Shown: positions 10,499 through 18,599 of the stretch, piece by piece
How positions within the stretch are numbered: position 1 is the first letter of the stretch
Layout: each line of letters begins with the position of its first letter
Origin: Amaricoccus sp.
GTDB lineage: Bacteria; Pseudomonadota; Alphaproteobacteria; Rhodobacterales; Rhodobacteraceae
NCBI RefSeq assembly: GCF_017993425.1
Contig: NZ_JAGOMQ010000006.1
Span: 62,001-126,000 of the forward strand
Length of the DNA: 64,000 nt
Reading direction: 5' to 3'
Made by a program: the position numbers and the translations under genes
The notes under the pieces: model-generated
Told to the model about the DNA's origin: nothing
The model's input: the letters and a program-made list of their open reading frames with translations, nothing else
The model's database searches: none

Positions 10499-10808
10499 GC
10501 TGACCCTGATCATCGCCGGCGCGCTCGCCGCCGCCGTGCTCCTCGGCTGGATCATCGGCGCGATCGGCGCGCGGCTCGGCTCCGGCGGCGGCGCCCGCGA
10601 CCTCGCCGCCCGGCTCGCGCAGAGCGAGGAGGCGCGGCGCAGCGCCGAGGCCCGCCTCGCCGAGATCGAGACCGACCTCGCCGCCCGCCTCCGCGAGACC
10701 GAGGCCGAGCGCGCCTCGGCGGAGGACGCCCTCGCCCGCGAGCGCGCCGCCGCCGAGGCCATCCGCGCCGCCTACCGCACGACGACCGGCTCCGACCCCG
10801 CCGCCTGA
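10485..10808 (+). CDS. small membrane protein with coiled-coil tail
   Basis: A 107-residue protein not assigned to a named family. Residues ~8-30 form one transmembrane helix with a Gly-rich end; residues ~40-95 are an Ala/Glu/Arg-rich heptad-like coiled coil (ARLAEIETDLAARLRETE). The start overlaps the OmpA-like gene by 14 nt, pointing to a coupled pair acting in the same envelope process. Function is unknown. Confidence 0.65.
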   Translation: MDRDELTLIIAGALAAAVLLGWIIGAIGARLGSGGGARDLAARLAQSEEARRSAEARLAEIETDLAARLRETEAERASAEDALARERAAAEAIRAAYRTTTGSDPAA

Positions 10809-10834
10809 CGCGCCGCCAAGGGCGCCCCGGCGAG

Positions 10835-11001
10835 GGCCTGTTCTCCGGAGCCACCGTCGCGTTGATGCCGGAAAGGGTCGCGGGCCCCCGAGTCGTCAAG
10901 GATTTACCGGCGCTGGCGCCGGCGCCGCAGGCGTCCTTGACGACTCGGGGGCCCGCGACCCAGGCATCAATCAACGCGGCGGCGGCTCCGGGGAACAGGC
11001 C
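10835..11001. repeat. long imperfect inverted repeat (2 x 68 nt)
   Basis: The left arm (10835-10902) and right arm (10934-11001) are near-perfect reverse complements: the inner 26 bp are identical and the outer parts differ by a few substitutions and a small indel. The 31-nt loop is itself GC-palindromic. It lies between two convergent genes (10808 and 11098). It could be a double-sided terminator, but it is much longer than needed; a MITE-like palindromic element is the alternative. The rest of this 289-nt gap holds a GGGAACA/TGTTCCC dyad near 10990-11015 and the next hairpin. Confidence 0.85.
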
Positions 11002-11055
11002 CGGGGGTTGTTCCCTGGTGAACCCGAGCCCCCTTCCGCGCGCGTCCTCGCGCGT

Positions 11056-11090
11056 CGGCGCGAGGGGGGCTCGATGCCCCCCTCGCGCCG
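11056..11090. repeat. dispersed 35-nt hairpin, copy A
   Basis: A perfect 15-bp stem (arms 11056-11070 and 11076-11090, left arm CGGCGCGAGGGGGGC) with the loop TCGAT. It sits 7 nt beyond the moaE stop on the minus strand. The identical 35 nt recur at 21511-21545, 22 nt beyond another minus-strand stop. The position suggests a terminator or mRNA-end structure; exact identity at two loci suggests a dispersed repeat. There is no long U-run. Confidence 0.8.
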
Positions 11091-11097
11091 GCCCCCG

Positions 11098-11550
11098 TCA
11101 GGCGCCGGAGCCCCAGCGCGCCAAGGCGGCCTCGTCGCTCTCGCGGGCGTCGACCCAGGCCGCGCCCGCCGCGGTGGTCTCCTTCTTCCAGAAAGGCGCG
11201 CGCGACTTCAGGAAGTCCATCAGGAACTCCGCCGCCTCGAAGGCCGCCTGGCGATTCGCGGACGCCGTCGCCACCATCATGATCTGCTCGCCGACCGCGA
11301 GCGGCCCGTAGCGGTGGACGATCAGGCTCGCCTGCAGCGGCCAGCGCGCCCGCGCCTCCGCCTCGATCGCCGCCAGCGCCTTCTCCGTCATCGCCGGATA
11401 ATGCTCGAGCTCGAACCCGGTCAGCCGCCCGGCCATGTCGCGCACCAGCCCGGTGAAGCTCACCAGCGCGCCGATGTCGGTCCGCCCGGCCCGCAAGGCG
11501 GCGAGCTCGGCGCCGAGGTCGAAGTCCTCGCGCTGGACCCGGATCGTCAT
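11098..11550 (-). CDS. moaE: molybdopterin synthase catalytic (large) subunit
   Basis: MoaE pairs with MoaD-thiocarboxylate to convert cyclic pyranopterin monophosphate to molybdopterin. The 150-residue product has the family's catalytic-loop motif FWKKE near residue 120 and HRYGPLAVGEQ near residue 80, which form the active site with the MoaD tail. It follows moaD by 13 nt on the same strand. The length is typical. Confidence 0.95.
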   Translation of the reverse strand: MTIRVQREDFDLGAELAALRAGRTDIGALVSFTGLVRDMAGRLTGFELEHYPAMTEKALAAIEAEARARWPLQASLIVHRYGPLAVGEQIMMVATASANRQAAFEAAEFLMDFLKSRAPFWKKETTAAGAAWVDARESDEAALARWGSGA

Positions 11551-11563
11551 CGCCGGGCGGCCA

Positions 11564-11815
11564 TCAGCCGCCGGTCATCGGCGGGAAGAACGCCACCTCG
11601 CGCACGCCCGCGAGCGGCGCGTCGAGCCCGGCGAGCTCCTGGTCGACCGCGACCCGCACCGCGGCCATGTCGGCGAAGGCGGCGGCGTAGCGCGGCTCGC
11701 GCGCGGCGAGCTCGTCCACCAGCTCCGCCACCGTCGCCGCCCCGGTCTCCACCGCCTCGCCCGGCAGCCCGACCCGCTCGCGCAGCCAGGCGAAGTAGAG
11801 GACGCGGAGCGTCAT
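11564..11815 (-). CDS. moaD: molybdopterin synthase sulfur carrier subunit
   Basis: A ubiquitin-like sulfur carrier of 83 residues that ends in the required Gly-Gly (FFPPMTGG), where the thiocarboxylate is formed. The start ATG at 11815 overlaps the pgsA stop by four bases (ATGA). It is followed by moaE, completing the heterodimer. Start and length agree with the family. Confidence 0.93.
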   Translation of the reverse strand: MTLRVLYFAWLRERVGLPGEAVETGAATVAELVDELAAREPRYAAAFADMAAVRVAVDQELAGLDAPLAGVREVAFFPPMTGG

Positions 11816-12432
11816 CGCTGCTGCCGGTCGCGCAGGAAGGGCATCGCCTTCATCAGGTAGTCGTAGCCGGTCATCAGCGTCAGCAACCCGGCGATCCAGA
11901 TCAGGATCAGCCCGCCGTTCGACAGGATCCAGGCCATCCAGTCGTGGAACCAGTCGCTCACCCAGGGCGCGTTGTGCCGCCGGTCGTACTCGAAGACGCC
12001 CGCGAGCAGCAGCACCGGGATCGCCACCATCTGCGCCGTGGTCTTCCACTTGGCGAGATAGGTCACCTTGAGCTTGCCGGCCTTCGCCCCGAGGAACTCG
12101 CGCAGGCCCGAGACGAAGATCTCGCGCAGCAGGATGAACGCCACCGGCACCAGGATCAGCGCCTTCATGCCCCAGAGACCGACGATCACGGCGAGCGCGA
12201 TCACCACCATCGCCTTGTCGGCGATCGGGTCCATCATCCGCCCGAAGTTCGATTCCTGCTTCCACGCCCGGGCGATCTTGCCGTCGATCCAGTCGGTCAG
12301 CGCCGCGAGGATGAAGAGCCCGAAGGCGATCCAGTCGGCATAGGGACGGTCGAAGATGGCGAAGGCCAGCGCCACGCCGGGCGCCGCGGCAAGCCGCAGG
12401 ACGGTCAGGATGTTGGGGATCGTCCAGGTCAT
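11812..12432 (-). CDS. pgsA: CDP-diacylglycerol-glycerol-3-phosphate 3-phosphatidyltransferase
   Basis: An inner-membrane enzyme making phosphatidylglycerol phosphate. The 206-residue product begins MTWTIPNILTVLRL and carries the CDP-alcohol phosphatidyltransferase motif (TDWIDGKIAR, then GRMMDPIADK) near residues 45-75, with about five hydrophobic helices. It lies 41 nt after uvrC and overlaps moaD, the order commonly seen in Rhodobacterales. Confidence 0.95.
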   Translation of the reverse strand: MTWTIPNILTVLRLAAAPGVALAFAIFDRPYADWIAFGLFILAALTDWIDGKIARAWKQESNFGRMMDPIADKAMVVIALAVIVGLWGMKALILVPVAFILLREIFVSGLREFLGAKAGKLKVTYLAKWKTTAQMVAIPVLLLAGVFEYDRRHNAPWVSDWFHDWMAWILSNGGLILIWIAGLLTLMTGYDYLMKAMPFLRDRQQR

Positions 12433-12473
12433 GCAGCCCGCCTCCTCGGGCCCCTCACCCCGGATATAGCGCG

Positions 12474-14444
12474 TCACCGCTCCCCATGGAAGAAGCCGTG
12501 GATCGCCTCGGCGAGGGCGTCGGAAATCCCCGGCGCGGCCTTCAGATCCGCGAGCCCCGCCCGCGCCACCGCCTTGGCCGAGCCGAAATGCGCGAGCAAC
12601 GCCCGCTTGCGCGCCGCGCCCACCCCCGGCACCTCGTCGAGCGGCGTCGCCCGCGTCTGCGCCGCCCGCTTCGCCCGGTGCGCGCCGATCGCGAAGCGGT
12701 GCGCCTCGTCGCGCAGCCGCTGCACGAAGTAGAGCACCGGGTCGCGGTGGCCGAGCGCCATCGGCGGCCGGCCCGGCCGGTGGAACTCCTCCTTGCCGGC
12801 GTCGCGGTCGACGCCCTTGGCGACGCCGACGATCGCCACGTCCTCGATCCCGAGCTCCTCCAGCGCCGCCCTGGCCGCCGCCACCTGCCCCGGCCCGCCG
12901 TCGATCAGCACCAGATCCGGCCAGGTCTCGCCCTTGCCCTCGCCCTCCTCGCGCGCCAGCCGCGCGAAGCGCCGCGTCAGCACCTCGCGCATCATCCCGA
13001 AGTCGTCGCCCGGGGTCAGGTCCGTGCCCTTGATGTTGAACTTGCGGTACTGCGACTTCACGAAGCCCTCCGGCCCCGCGACGATCATCGCGCCGACCGC
13101 GTGCGCGCCCATGATGTGGCTGTTGTCGTAGACCTCGATCCGCTCGGGCGGCCCCTCGAGCCCGAAGGCCTCGGCGACGCCGTCGAGCAGCGCCGCCTGG
13201 CTCGCGCTCTCCGCCATCCGCCGCGCCAGCGCCTCGCGGGCGTTCCTCGCCGCCTGCTCGACCAGCCGCGCCTTCTCGCCCCGCTGCGGCACCGCGATCT
13301 CCACCCGGCGCCCGAGCTGCGCGGAGAGCGCCTCGGCGAGCAGGTCGGCGTTGTCGGGCGGATGGCTGAGCAGGATGGCGCGCGCCGGCGTCTTGTTGCC
13401 GTAGAACTGCCCCAGGAAGGCCTCGAGGATCTCGCCCGCGTCGATTCCCGCCCCCGCCCGGGGGAAATAGGCGCGGTTGCCCCAGTTCTGGTTGGCCCGG
13501 ATGAAGAACACCTGCACGGAGGCATGGCCCCCCTCCTGCCACAGCGCCACCACGTCCGCCTCCTCGACGCCCTCGGGGTTCACCCCCTGGCTCGCCTGCA
13601 CCGCCGTCAGCGCCCGGATGCGGTCGCGCAGCGCCGCGGCGCGCTCGAACTCCATCGCCGCCGCCGCCTCGCCCATCTCGCGCGCCAGCGCCTCCTGCAC
13701 CCGCGTCGACTTGCCGGAGAGAAAGAGCGCCGCGTCCTCGACCAGCGCCCCGTACTCCGCCTCGCCGATCAGCCCGACGCAGGGCGCGCTGCACCGCCGG
13801 ATCTGGTGCAGGAGGCACGGCCGCGTCCGGCTCTCGAACATCGGCTCGGAGCAGGTCCGGAGCAGGAACGCCTTCTGCAGCTGGTTGATCGTGCGGTTGA
13901 CCGCGCCCGCCCCGGCGAAGGGCCCGAAGTAGCGCCCCTTCTCCTTGCGCAGCCCGCGATGCTTGGCGATGCGCGGGAAGGGGTGGTCGCCGGTCAGCAG
14001 GATCGAAGGGAAGCTCTTGTCGTCCCGCAGGAGCACGTTGAAGCGCGGCTTCAGCTGCTTGATCAGGTTCTGCTCGAGCAGCAGCGCCTCGGTCTCGGTC
14101 TCCGTCGTCAGGAACATCATCGACGCCGTGGCCGAGATCATTCGCGCTATGCGTGCGCTGTGCCCCACCGGCTTGGCGTAGGAGGCCACGCGCTTCCTGA
14201 GGCTGCGGGCCTTGCCGACGTAGAGGACGTCGCCCTTCTGGTCGAGCATCCGGTAGACGCCGGGCTTGTCGGCGAGGCGGCGGATATAGTCGCGGATCAC
14301 CTCGTGGCCAAGCCGCACGGGGCCGCGGGCGACGCCGTCCTCGTCGAAAACCGGCTGGTCGTGTGGCGGGTCGGAGGTCACTTTTGGGTCGCGGTCGCTG
14401 ACTGATTCCGCGGTCTCGTTGCCTGCGGGGAGGCCACATTGCAA
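12474..14444 (-). CDS. uvrC: excinuclease ABC subunit C
   Basis: The dual-incision nuclease of nucleotide excision repair. The 656-residue product has an N-terminal GIY-YIG domain (KPGVYRMLD, then [14 protein letters not shown], residues ~60-140), a UVR motif near 250, the RNase H-like second nuclease domain ([10 protein letters not shown], then VLIDGGPGQ), and C-terminal helix-hairpin-helix repeats ([20 protein letters not shown]). Start choice is uncertain: ATG 14444 and GTG 14381 both lack a strong ribosome site. Upstream is an unusually AT-rich gap. Confidence 0.94.
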   Translation of the reverse strand: MQCGLPAGNETAESVSDRDPKVTSDPPHDQPVFDEDGVARGPVRLGHEVIRDYIRRLADKPGVYRMLDQKGDVLYVGKARSLRKRVASYAKPVGHSARIARMISATASMMFLTTETETEALLLEQNLIKQLKPRFNVLLRDDKSFPSILLTGDHPFPRIAKHRGLRKEKGRYFGPFAGAGAVNRTINQLQKAFLLRTCSEPMFESRTRPCLLHQIRRCSAPCVGLIGEAEYGALVEDAALFLSGKSTRVQEALAREMGEAAAAMEFERAAALRDRIRALTAVQASQGVNPEGVEEADVVALWQEGGHASVQVFFIRANQNWGNRAYFPRAGAGIDAGEILEAFLGQFYGNKTPARAILLSHPPDNADLLAEALSAQLGRRVEIAVPQRGEKARLVEQAARNAREALARRMAESASQAALLDGVAEAFGLEGPPERIEVYDNSHIMGAHAVGAMIVAGPEGFVKSQYRKFNIKGTDLTPGDDFGMMREVLTRRFARLAREEGEGKGETWPDLVLIDGGPGQVAAARAALEELGIEDVAIVGVAKGVDRDAGKEEFHRPGRPPMALGHRDPVLYFVQRLRDEAHRFAIGAHRAKRAAQTRATPLDEVPGVGAARKRALLAHFGSAKAVARAGLADLKAAPGISDALAEAIHGFFHGER

Positions 14445-14466
14445 GTCCGAAGGTATCCCCGGAATC

Positions 14467-14475
14467 TGTGGATAA
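14467..14475 (-). promoter_or_regulatory. perfect DnaA-box sequence upstream of uvrC
   Basis: The nonamer TTATCCACA (minus strand; TGTGGATAA on the plus strand) matches the DnaA-box consensus exactly. It lies 23 nt upstream of the annotated uvrC start, at the edge of an AT-rich stretch that stands out from its surroundings. A single box can occur by chance, so origin or DnaA-regulatory function is unproven. Confidence 0.4.
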
Positions 14476-14542
14476 GTCTGTGAGGAAAAACCCGGCGTCG
14501 CGGCTTTCCCCAGCGATTCAAGCCCGTTTTCGTGATTGTCTG

Positions 14543-14606
14543 AATTTTAGGCACATAGGCAAGCAACTGTTTTTGCAAAGGAAATTTTAGGCCGTTAACT
14601 AAAATT
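14543..14606. repeat. AATTTTAG repeats in AT-rich island
   Basis: The octamer AATTTTAG occurs at 14543-14550 and 14583-14590, exactly 40 nt apart and each followed by GC, and in inverted form (CTAAAATT) at 14599-14606. The second and third form a dyad with an 8-nt spacer. The island (about 14500-14640) is the most AT-rich stretch I see here and lies between the uvrC start and the SDR stop. It may be a protein-binding region or the uvrC promoter area. Confidence 0.5.
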
Positions 14607-14707
14607 CTGATAACGTTGACAGAATCGTAACGATTTCGCGATCGCTTCCCGGGCGGTGGAAAGTCAAGGGCGGGGCGGCCGGAAACCCGCCCTGGAAGGG
14701 CTCGCAA

Positions 14708-15493
14708 TCACTCAACCCCGAGGACGTCGGCGGTGCGCCAGGCGAGGTGCTGGCCGCCGTCGACGCAGACGAGCTGGCCCGTCACGCCCGGCGCGTCGAG
14801 CAGGAAGCGCAGCGCCGCACAGATCTCCGCCTCCGAGGCCCCGCGCCCGAGCGCCGTGGCCGCGCGCTGGCGGCGAAAGTGCTCCTCCGACTGCCGATCC
14901 GCCCGCAGCGTCGGGCCGGGACCGATGGCGTTGACGCGGACATGCGGCGCAAGCCCCTGCGCCGCGGTGCGGGTCAGCGCCCAGAGCCCCATCTTCGCGA
15001 TCGTATAGGTTGCAAACTCCGGCGTGAGCTTCCGCACCCGCTGGTCGATCACGTTGACGATTGCGGCCCGCGCCACCGGCTCGCCGGCCGCATCGGGCAC
15101 GGCGCGCGGGGCCTGCGCCGCGAAGGCCTGGATCAGCTCGAAGGGCGCCCGCAGGTTCGAGCCGATGTGGCGGTCCCAGCTCTCCCAGGTCGCCGTCTCG
15201 ATCGTGTCGTGCTCGAAGATCGAGGCGTTGTTAACCAGCACGTCGAGCGGTCCGCCGAGCGCCGCCGCCGCCTCCGGAACGAGCCGCGCCGTCGCCGCGC
15301 GGTCGAGGAGGTCCGCCTGGAGCGCCGCCGCCCCAACGCCGAGCGCCCGCGCCTCCGCCGCCACCGCCTCCGCCTCGTCGCGGCTGGCGTTGTAGTGGAC
15401 GGCGACCGCGGTCCCGCGCGCGGCGAGATCGAGCGCCATCGCCCGGCCGAGCCGGCGTCCGCCGCCGGTGACCAGCGCGGCGCGGTGGATCAC
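14708..15493 (-). CDS. SDR-family oxidoreductase, pteridine-reductase-like
   Basis: A 261-residue short-chain dehydrogenase. The N-terminal cofactor motif TGGGRRLGRAMALDLAARG has the TGxxRRxG form seen in pteridine/dihydromonapterin reductases. LVNNAS is near residue 90 and the catalytic YTIAK near residue 170. Substrate is not provable from sequence; a pterin is a guess. GTG 15493 is chosen because it overlaps the stop of the 58-residue gene upstream and gives a normal SDR length. Confidence 0.85.
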   Translation of the reverse strand: MIHRAALVTGGGRRLGRAMALDLAARGTAVAVHYNASRDEAEAVAAEARALGVGAAALQADLLDRAATARLVPEAAAALGGPLDVLVNNASIFEHDTIETATWESWDRHIGSNLRAPFELIQAFAAQAPRAVPDAAGEPVARAAIVNVIDQRVRKLTPEFATYTIAKMGLWALTRTAAQGLAPHVRVNAIGPGPTLRADRQSEEHFRRQRAATALGRGASEAEICAALRFLLDAPGVTGQLVCVDGGQHLAWRTADVLGVE

Positions 15494-15666
15494 CTGCCCT
15501 CGCAGTCGCAGCGGGCCCCGGCGACCACCCAGGCCCCGCAGGACGGGCACTTGCGCGCCGTCTCGACCGCGCGCCGGGGCGGCTTCGGCCGGCTGGCGCG
15601 GCCGCGCGCGGCGAGGCTCGCCAGCACGGCGACGGCGAGGAGCAGGACGGCGAGCTTGACGGTCAT
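15490..15666 (-). CDS. 58-residue membrane-anchored protein with CxxC...CxC motif
   Basis: A small gene. Residues 1-20 (MTVKLAVLLLAVAVLASLAA) form a membrane helix, then comes a basic linker, then KCPSCGAW and ARCDCEGR, four Cys arranged like a minimal zinc ribbon. The ATG overlaps the S49-peptidase stop (ATGA) and the stop overlaps the GTG of the SDR, so it is wedged in a tightly coupled operon. It somewhat recalls short PP0621-like proteins. Function is unknown. Confidence 0.75.
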   Translation of the reverse strand: MTVKLAVLLLAVAVLASLAARGRASRPKPPRRAVETARKCPSCGAWVVAGARCDCEGR

Positions 15667-16475
15667 GGCGCCGCCAGCCCGAACCGCGCCCAGAGCGCGC
15701 GATCCTCGAGCCCGCCGAGCGCCTCGGCGACCCCGGGCAGCCCCAGCCGGCGGATCAGCGGCCGCCGCGGCGCGACGACGCGGAAGCGGAAGTCCTCGCC
15801 GTAGAGCCGGCGCATCGTCGGCGCGAGATGGCCCACCTCGTCGGCCAGCCCGACCTCGACCGCGTCGGCGCCGATCCAGATGTCGCCGGAAAAGAGATCG
15901 TCACCCTTCAGCCGGTCGCCGCGCCGCGCCTTCACCTGCTCAATGAAGTTGCCGTGGATAACCGCCTGCAACCGCTTCAGCCGCTCGACGTCCTCGGGCC
16001 GTTCCGGCCGGAACGGGTCGAGCAGGCTCTTGTCGGCCCCGGCGGTGTGCAGCCGCCGCTCGACGCCGTGCCGCGCGATCAGATCCTGAAACCCGAACGA
16101 CGCCGAGATCACCCCGATCGAGCCGAGGATCGAGTTCGGATCGACATGGATGCGGTCCGCCGCCGTGGCGAGCCAGTAGCCGCCCGAGGCGGCGACGTCC
16201 TCGACGAAGGCATGGACCGGAATCCGCTTCTCGTCGGCGGCGCGGCGGATGCGCGCGGCGATCAGGCTCGACTGCGCGGGGCTCCCCCCCGGCGAGTTGA
16301 TCGACAGCGCGACGGCGAGCGGCCGGCCCCGCGAGAAGGCCGCGTCGATGAGCGGCGCGACGGCCGCGTCGGAGAGCGCGGGCGCGCCGAGCCGCTGGCC
16401 CGCGCCGATCGCCCCTTCGAGCCGGAGCACCGCGACGACGCCACGCCGGCGCAGGAGACTGAGCGGGTTTCTCAT
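15663..16475 (-). CDS. S49-family signal-peptide-peptidase-like serine protease
   Basis: A 270-residue SppA/SohB-like protease expected at the inner membrane. The nucleophile motif AASGGYWLA puts the Ser at about residue 97, and the general-base Lys is probably Lys149 (TAGADKSLLDPF). The start MRNPLSLLRRRG at 16475 is chosen; an upstream extension is Arg/Pro-rich and has no support. There is no long N-terminal transmembrane segment, so it is the short form. First gene of a three-gene overlapping operon. Confidence 0.85.
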   Translation of the reverse strand: MRNPLSLLRRRGVVAVLRLEGAIGAGQRLGAPALSDAAVAPLIDAAFSRGRPLAVALSINSPGGSPAQSSLIAARIRRAADEKRIPVHAFVEDVAASGGYWLATAADRIHVDPNSILGSIGVISASFGFQDLIARHGVERRLHTAGADKSLLDPFRPERPEDVERLKRLQAVIHGNFIEQVKARRGDRLKGDDLFSGDIWIGADAVEVGLADEVGHLAPTMRRLYGEDFRFRVVAPRRPLIRRLGLPGVAEALGGLEDRALWARFGLAAP

Positions 16476-16645
16476 CGCCCTCGATCTAGGCCGCGAGCGG
16501 GCCCCCCGCAAGGGCGCTCCGCCGGCTTCGGGGCCGGTCGGGGCGCGGGGCGCCGCCCTCTCCGAAATCGCGCGCGCGGCCGGCGCGGGTTGCATGGGCG
16601 CCACGATGCGGTAACGCTTTCGCGCGATCGACCGGGGGAGGTCTC

Positions 16646-17590
16646 GTGGACGCCGTCGACATCTCGCGAAAGCTCTGCCTCACGGCGGCCATCGTCGGGG
16701 CGCGCACCCGCAAGGATCTCGCGGCGGCCTTCCGCCGCGCCAACTCCCGCACCGCCTTCGACGTCGAGCGCGCCAACAAGTGGCTGCAGGGCCGCGCCCG
16801 CCCGCGCGAGCAGCAGATCTACGACGACTGGGCGCTGGTCCTCGGCGGCGTGAGCGGGGCCTGGATCGCCGATACGGCCTTCGACGCCTTCGCCGAGCGC
16901 GTCTGCGGCGGCCTCGCCGAAAGCCGCGAGACGCTGATGCGCCGCGCCGAGGCCTTCGGCGGCGAGGCCTTCCGCGCCGCCGCCCGCCACGGCGGCGAGG
17001 CCGCGGCCAGCCTTGCGGGGCTCTACGCCACCTATTCCTACGCCTGGTCGCCGTATTTCCCCGGCCGGCTGATCCGTGGGGCCTTCGAGTTCCAGCCCGC
17101 GCCCGGCGGCCTCGCCGCCACCTATACGCAGACCCGCGAGACCGACCGCCTCGAGGCTTCCGGCCCGGTCTCGCTGATGCGCCGCGCGCTCCTCGCCGAC
17201 CTCCGCGAGCCGCAGGAGCGCACCGCCTTCCAGTTCACGCTGTTTCCGCCGATGTCGCTCGGCAGCGTCCTCGGCGGCCTCGTCTGCGGTCCCGCCGTGC
17301 TCGGCGCCGATCCGCAGCCCTCGGTCAGCCGGGTGGTCATGGTCCGCCTGCACGGCCCCTCGGAGCGGCTGGCGAACAGCGACTGCATCCTCGACGAGGG
17401 CGCCTCGATCGCCGCGGACCTCGCCGCCCTCGGCGCCCGCGTGCCCGACCCCGACGCGGCGCAGCGCTGCCTCGCCGCCTTCCTCGCCGCGCGCGTCGGG
17501 GGGCCCTTCGACCACGTCACCCTCGACAGCTTCCGCGCCCTCGTCGCCCTCTTCGACCTGGAATGGATGGCCCCCAACGCCCTCCCCTGA
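16646..17590 (+). CDS. uncharacterised protein with helix-turn-helix-like N-terminus
   Basis: A 314-residue protein whose family I do not recognise. Residues ~20-60 (RKDLAAAFRRANSRTAFDV, then RANKWLQGRARPREQQ) look like a divergent DNA-binding or repressor-type fold in which a regulator chooses a 'target' residue set. The rest is a mixed alpha/beta segment with an aromatic run (YATYSYAWSPYFPG) that may be a sensor domain. The GTG start has a strong GGGGGAGG site. It diverges from the S49 protease and converges on the acetyltransferase after 11 nt. Confidence 0.6.
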   Translation: MDAVDISRKLCLTAAIVGARTRKDLAAAFRRANSRTAFDVERANKWLQGRARPREQQIYDDWALVLGGVSGAWIADTAFDAFAERVCGGLAESRETLMRRAEAFGGEAFRAAARHGGEAAASLAGLYATYSYAWSPYFPGRLIRGAFEFQPAPGGLAATYTQTRETDRLEASGPVSLMRRALLADLREPQERTAFQFTLFPPMSLGSVLGGLVCGPAVLGADPQPSVSRVVMVRLHGPSERLANSDCILDEGASIAADLAALGARVPDPDAAQRCLAAFLAARVGGPFDHVTLDSFRALVALFDLEWMAPNALP

Positions 17591-17601
17591 CCGCCCGGGC
17601 C

Positions 17602-18147
17602 CTAAGCCCGCCCCGCGAGATCAAGCCGGAGCGCCACCAGACACGCGCTGCCCTCGTCGGCGAGCCCCATCAGCGCCGCCGCGTCCACGTCGAGCTCGGG
17701 GGCCCGCACGAAGCCCAACCGGCGATAGAGCGCCAGCGGCGCCGTCATCGCCGGATGCGTGTGGATGCCGAGCGCCGGTCGCCCGGCGGCGCGCGCCCGC
17801 GCCGCGCAGGCGCGGACGAGCGCCGCCCCCACCCCGCACCCCCGCGCCGCGGGCGGCACGGCCAGCGCCCGGAACCCGGCCCAGCCGGCGGGCAGGCCCA
17901 TGTCCCCCTGCGAGGCCTCGGCGAGATAGGAGACCGTCCCCACCGGCGCGCCGCCCGCCTCGGCGACCAGCACCTCGGCCGCGTCCCAGCGCCGCGCGAC
18001 GTCGCGCGTCTCGGCCAGGTACGCCGCCCAGACCGCCCGCGGCTCCCGTCCGGCATACTCGGCGAAGGCCGCGTCGATCAGCGCCGCGAGCGCGGACGCC
18101 TCGGCGCGCCGCGCCGGCCGAACCCGCACCTCCTCCGCCTCGCCCAA
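17602..18147 (-). CDS. GNAT-family N-acetyltransferase
   Basis: A 181-residue GCN5-related acetyltransferase. The acetyl-CoA-binding motif A is ALAVPPAARGCGVGAALVRAC near residues 93-113 and the C-terminal LYRRLGFVRA near 145 is typical. Substrate unknown. The start codon is TTG (18147), supported by a GGGGAGG site 5-6 nt upstream. It faces the gene at 16646. Confidence 0.8.
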   Translation of the reverse strand: MGEAEEVRVRPARRAEASALAALIDAAFAEYAGREPRAVWAAYLAETRDVARRWDAAEVLVAEAGGAPVGTVSYLAEASQGDMGLPAGWAGFRALAVPPAARGCGVGAALVRACAARARAAGRPALGIHTHPAMTAPLALYRRLGFVRAPELDVDAAALMGLADEGSACLVALRLDLAGRA

Positions 18148-18205
18148 GCGCGCCTCCCCGGAAACCGGCCCGAAGCATGGCCGCGCCCCCGGCAGGCGCC
18201 AAGGG

Positions 18206-18415
18206 TCAGAACGGCCGCGGCGCCGTCACCGCGGGATCGTCGGGCGAGATTCCCATGTCCTCCAGCGCCTCCCGGTCGAGCGTCGCGAGATGCGCCCGCT
18301 CCCGATACCGCGCGTCCCAGCGCAGCGCCGCGCGAAGCGCCCGCGCCGCGAGCGTCCGGAGCCGGAACCCCCGCCCGTACCTCGCGTCGCTGAGGCCCAG
18401 ATCCTGCGTCGCCAT
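18206..18415 (-). CDS. DUF1127-type small protein
   Basis: A 69-residue basic protein. The C-terminal segment LATLDREALEDMGISPDD matches the DUF1127 pattern (leucine-rich helix then L-x-D-x-G). Family members in alphaproteobacteria are linked to small-RNA-controlled or nutrient-responsive regulation. The ATG has a GGAGAGACGAG ribosome site. It is a single gene between GNAT and the divergent CoA transferase. Confidence 0.7.
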   Translation of the reverse strand: MATQDLGLSDARYGRGFRLRTLAARALRAALRWDARYRERAHLATLDREALEDMGISPDDPAVTAPRPF

Positions 18416-18599
18416 CTCGTCTCTCCATGGCTATCGCGTCACGAGCGTCATACGCACGCGGAGGTGGAAGATGGTGGGAGATCCGTGGCGTTTCCCGGAA
18501 ATTCCACCGCCTTCCGCCTGCCCACGAGCCTCGACCCGGCGCGCTTGACCCGCCGGGCGCGCGCCCCTATGCCGCTCCGGCGCAAGCGGAGGGGCGGCC

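Noticed and set aside
14378..14707. 109-codon frame through the AT-rich island upstream of uvrC
   Set aside because: Crosses the uvrC start and the repeat-bearing non-coding gap, with odd composition and no known family.
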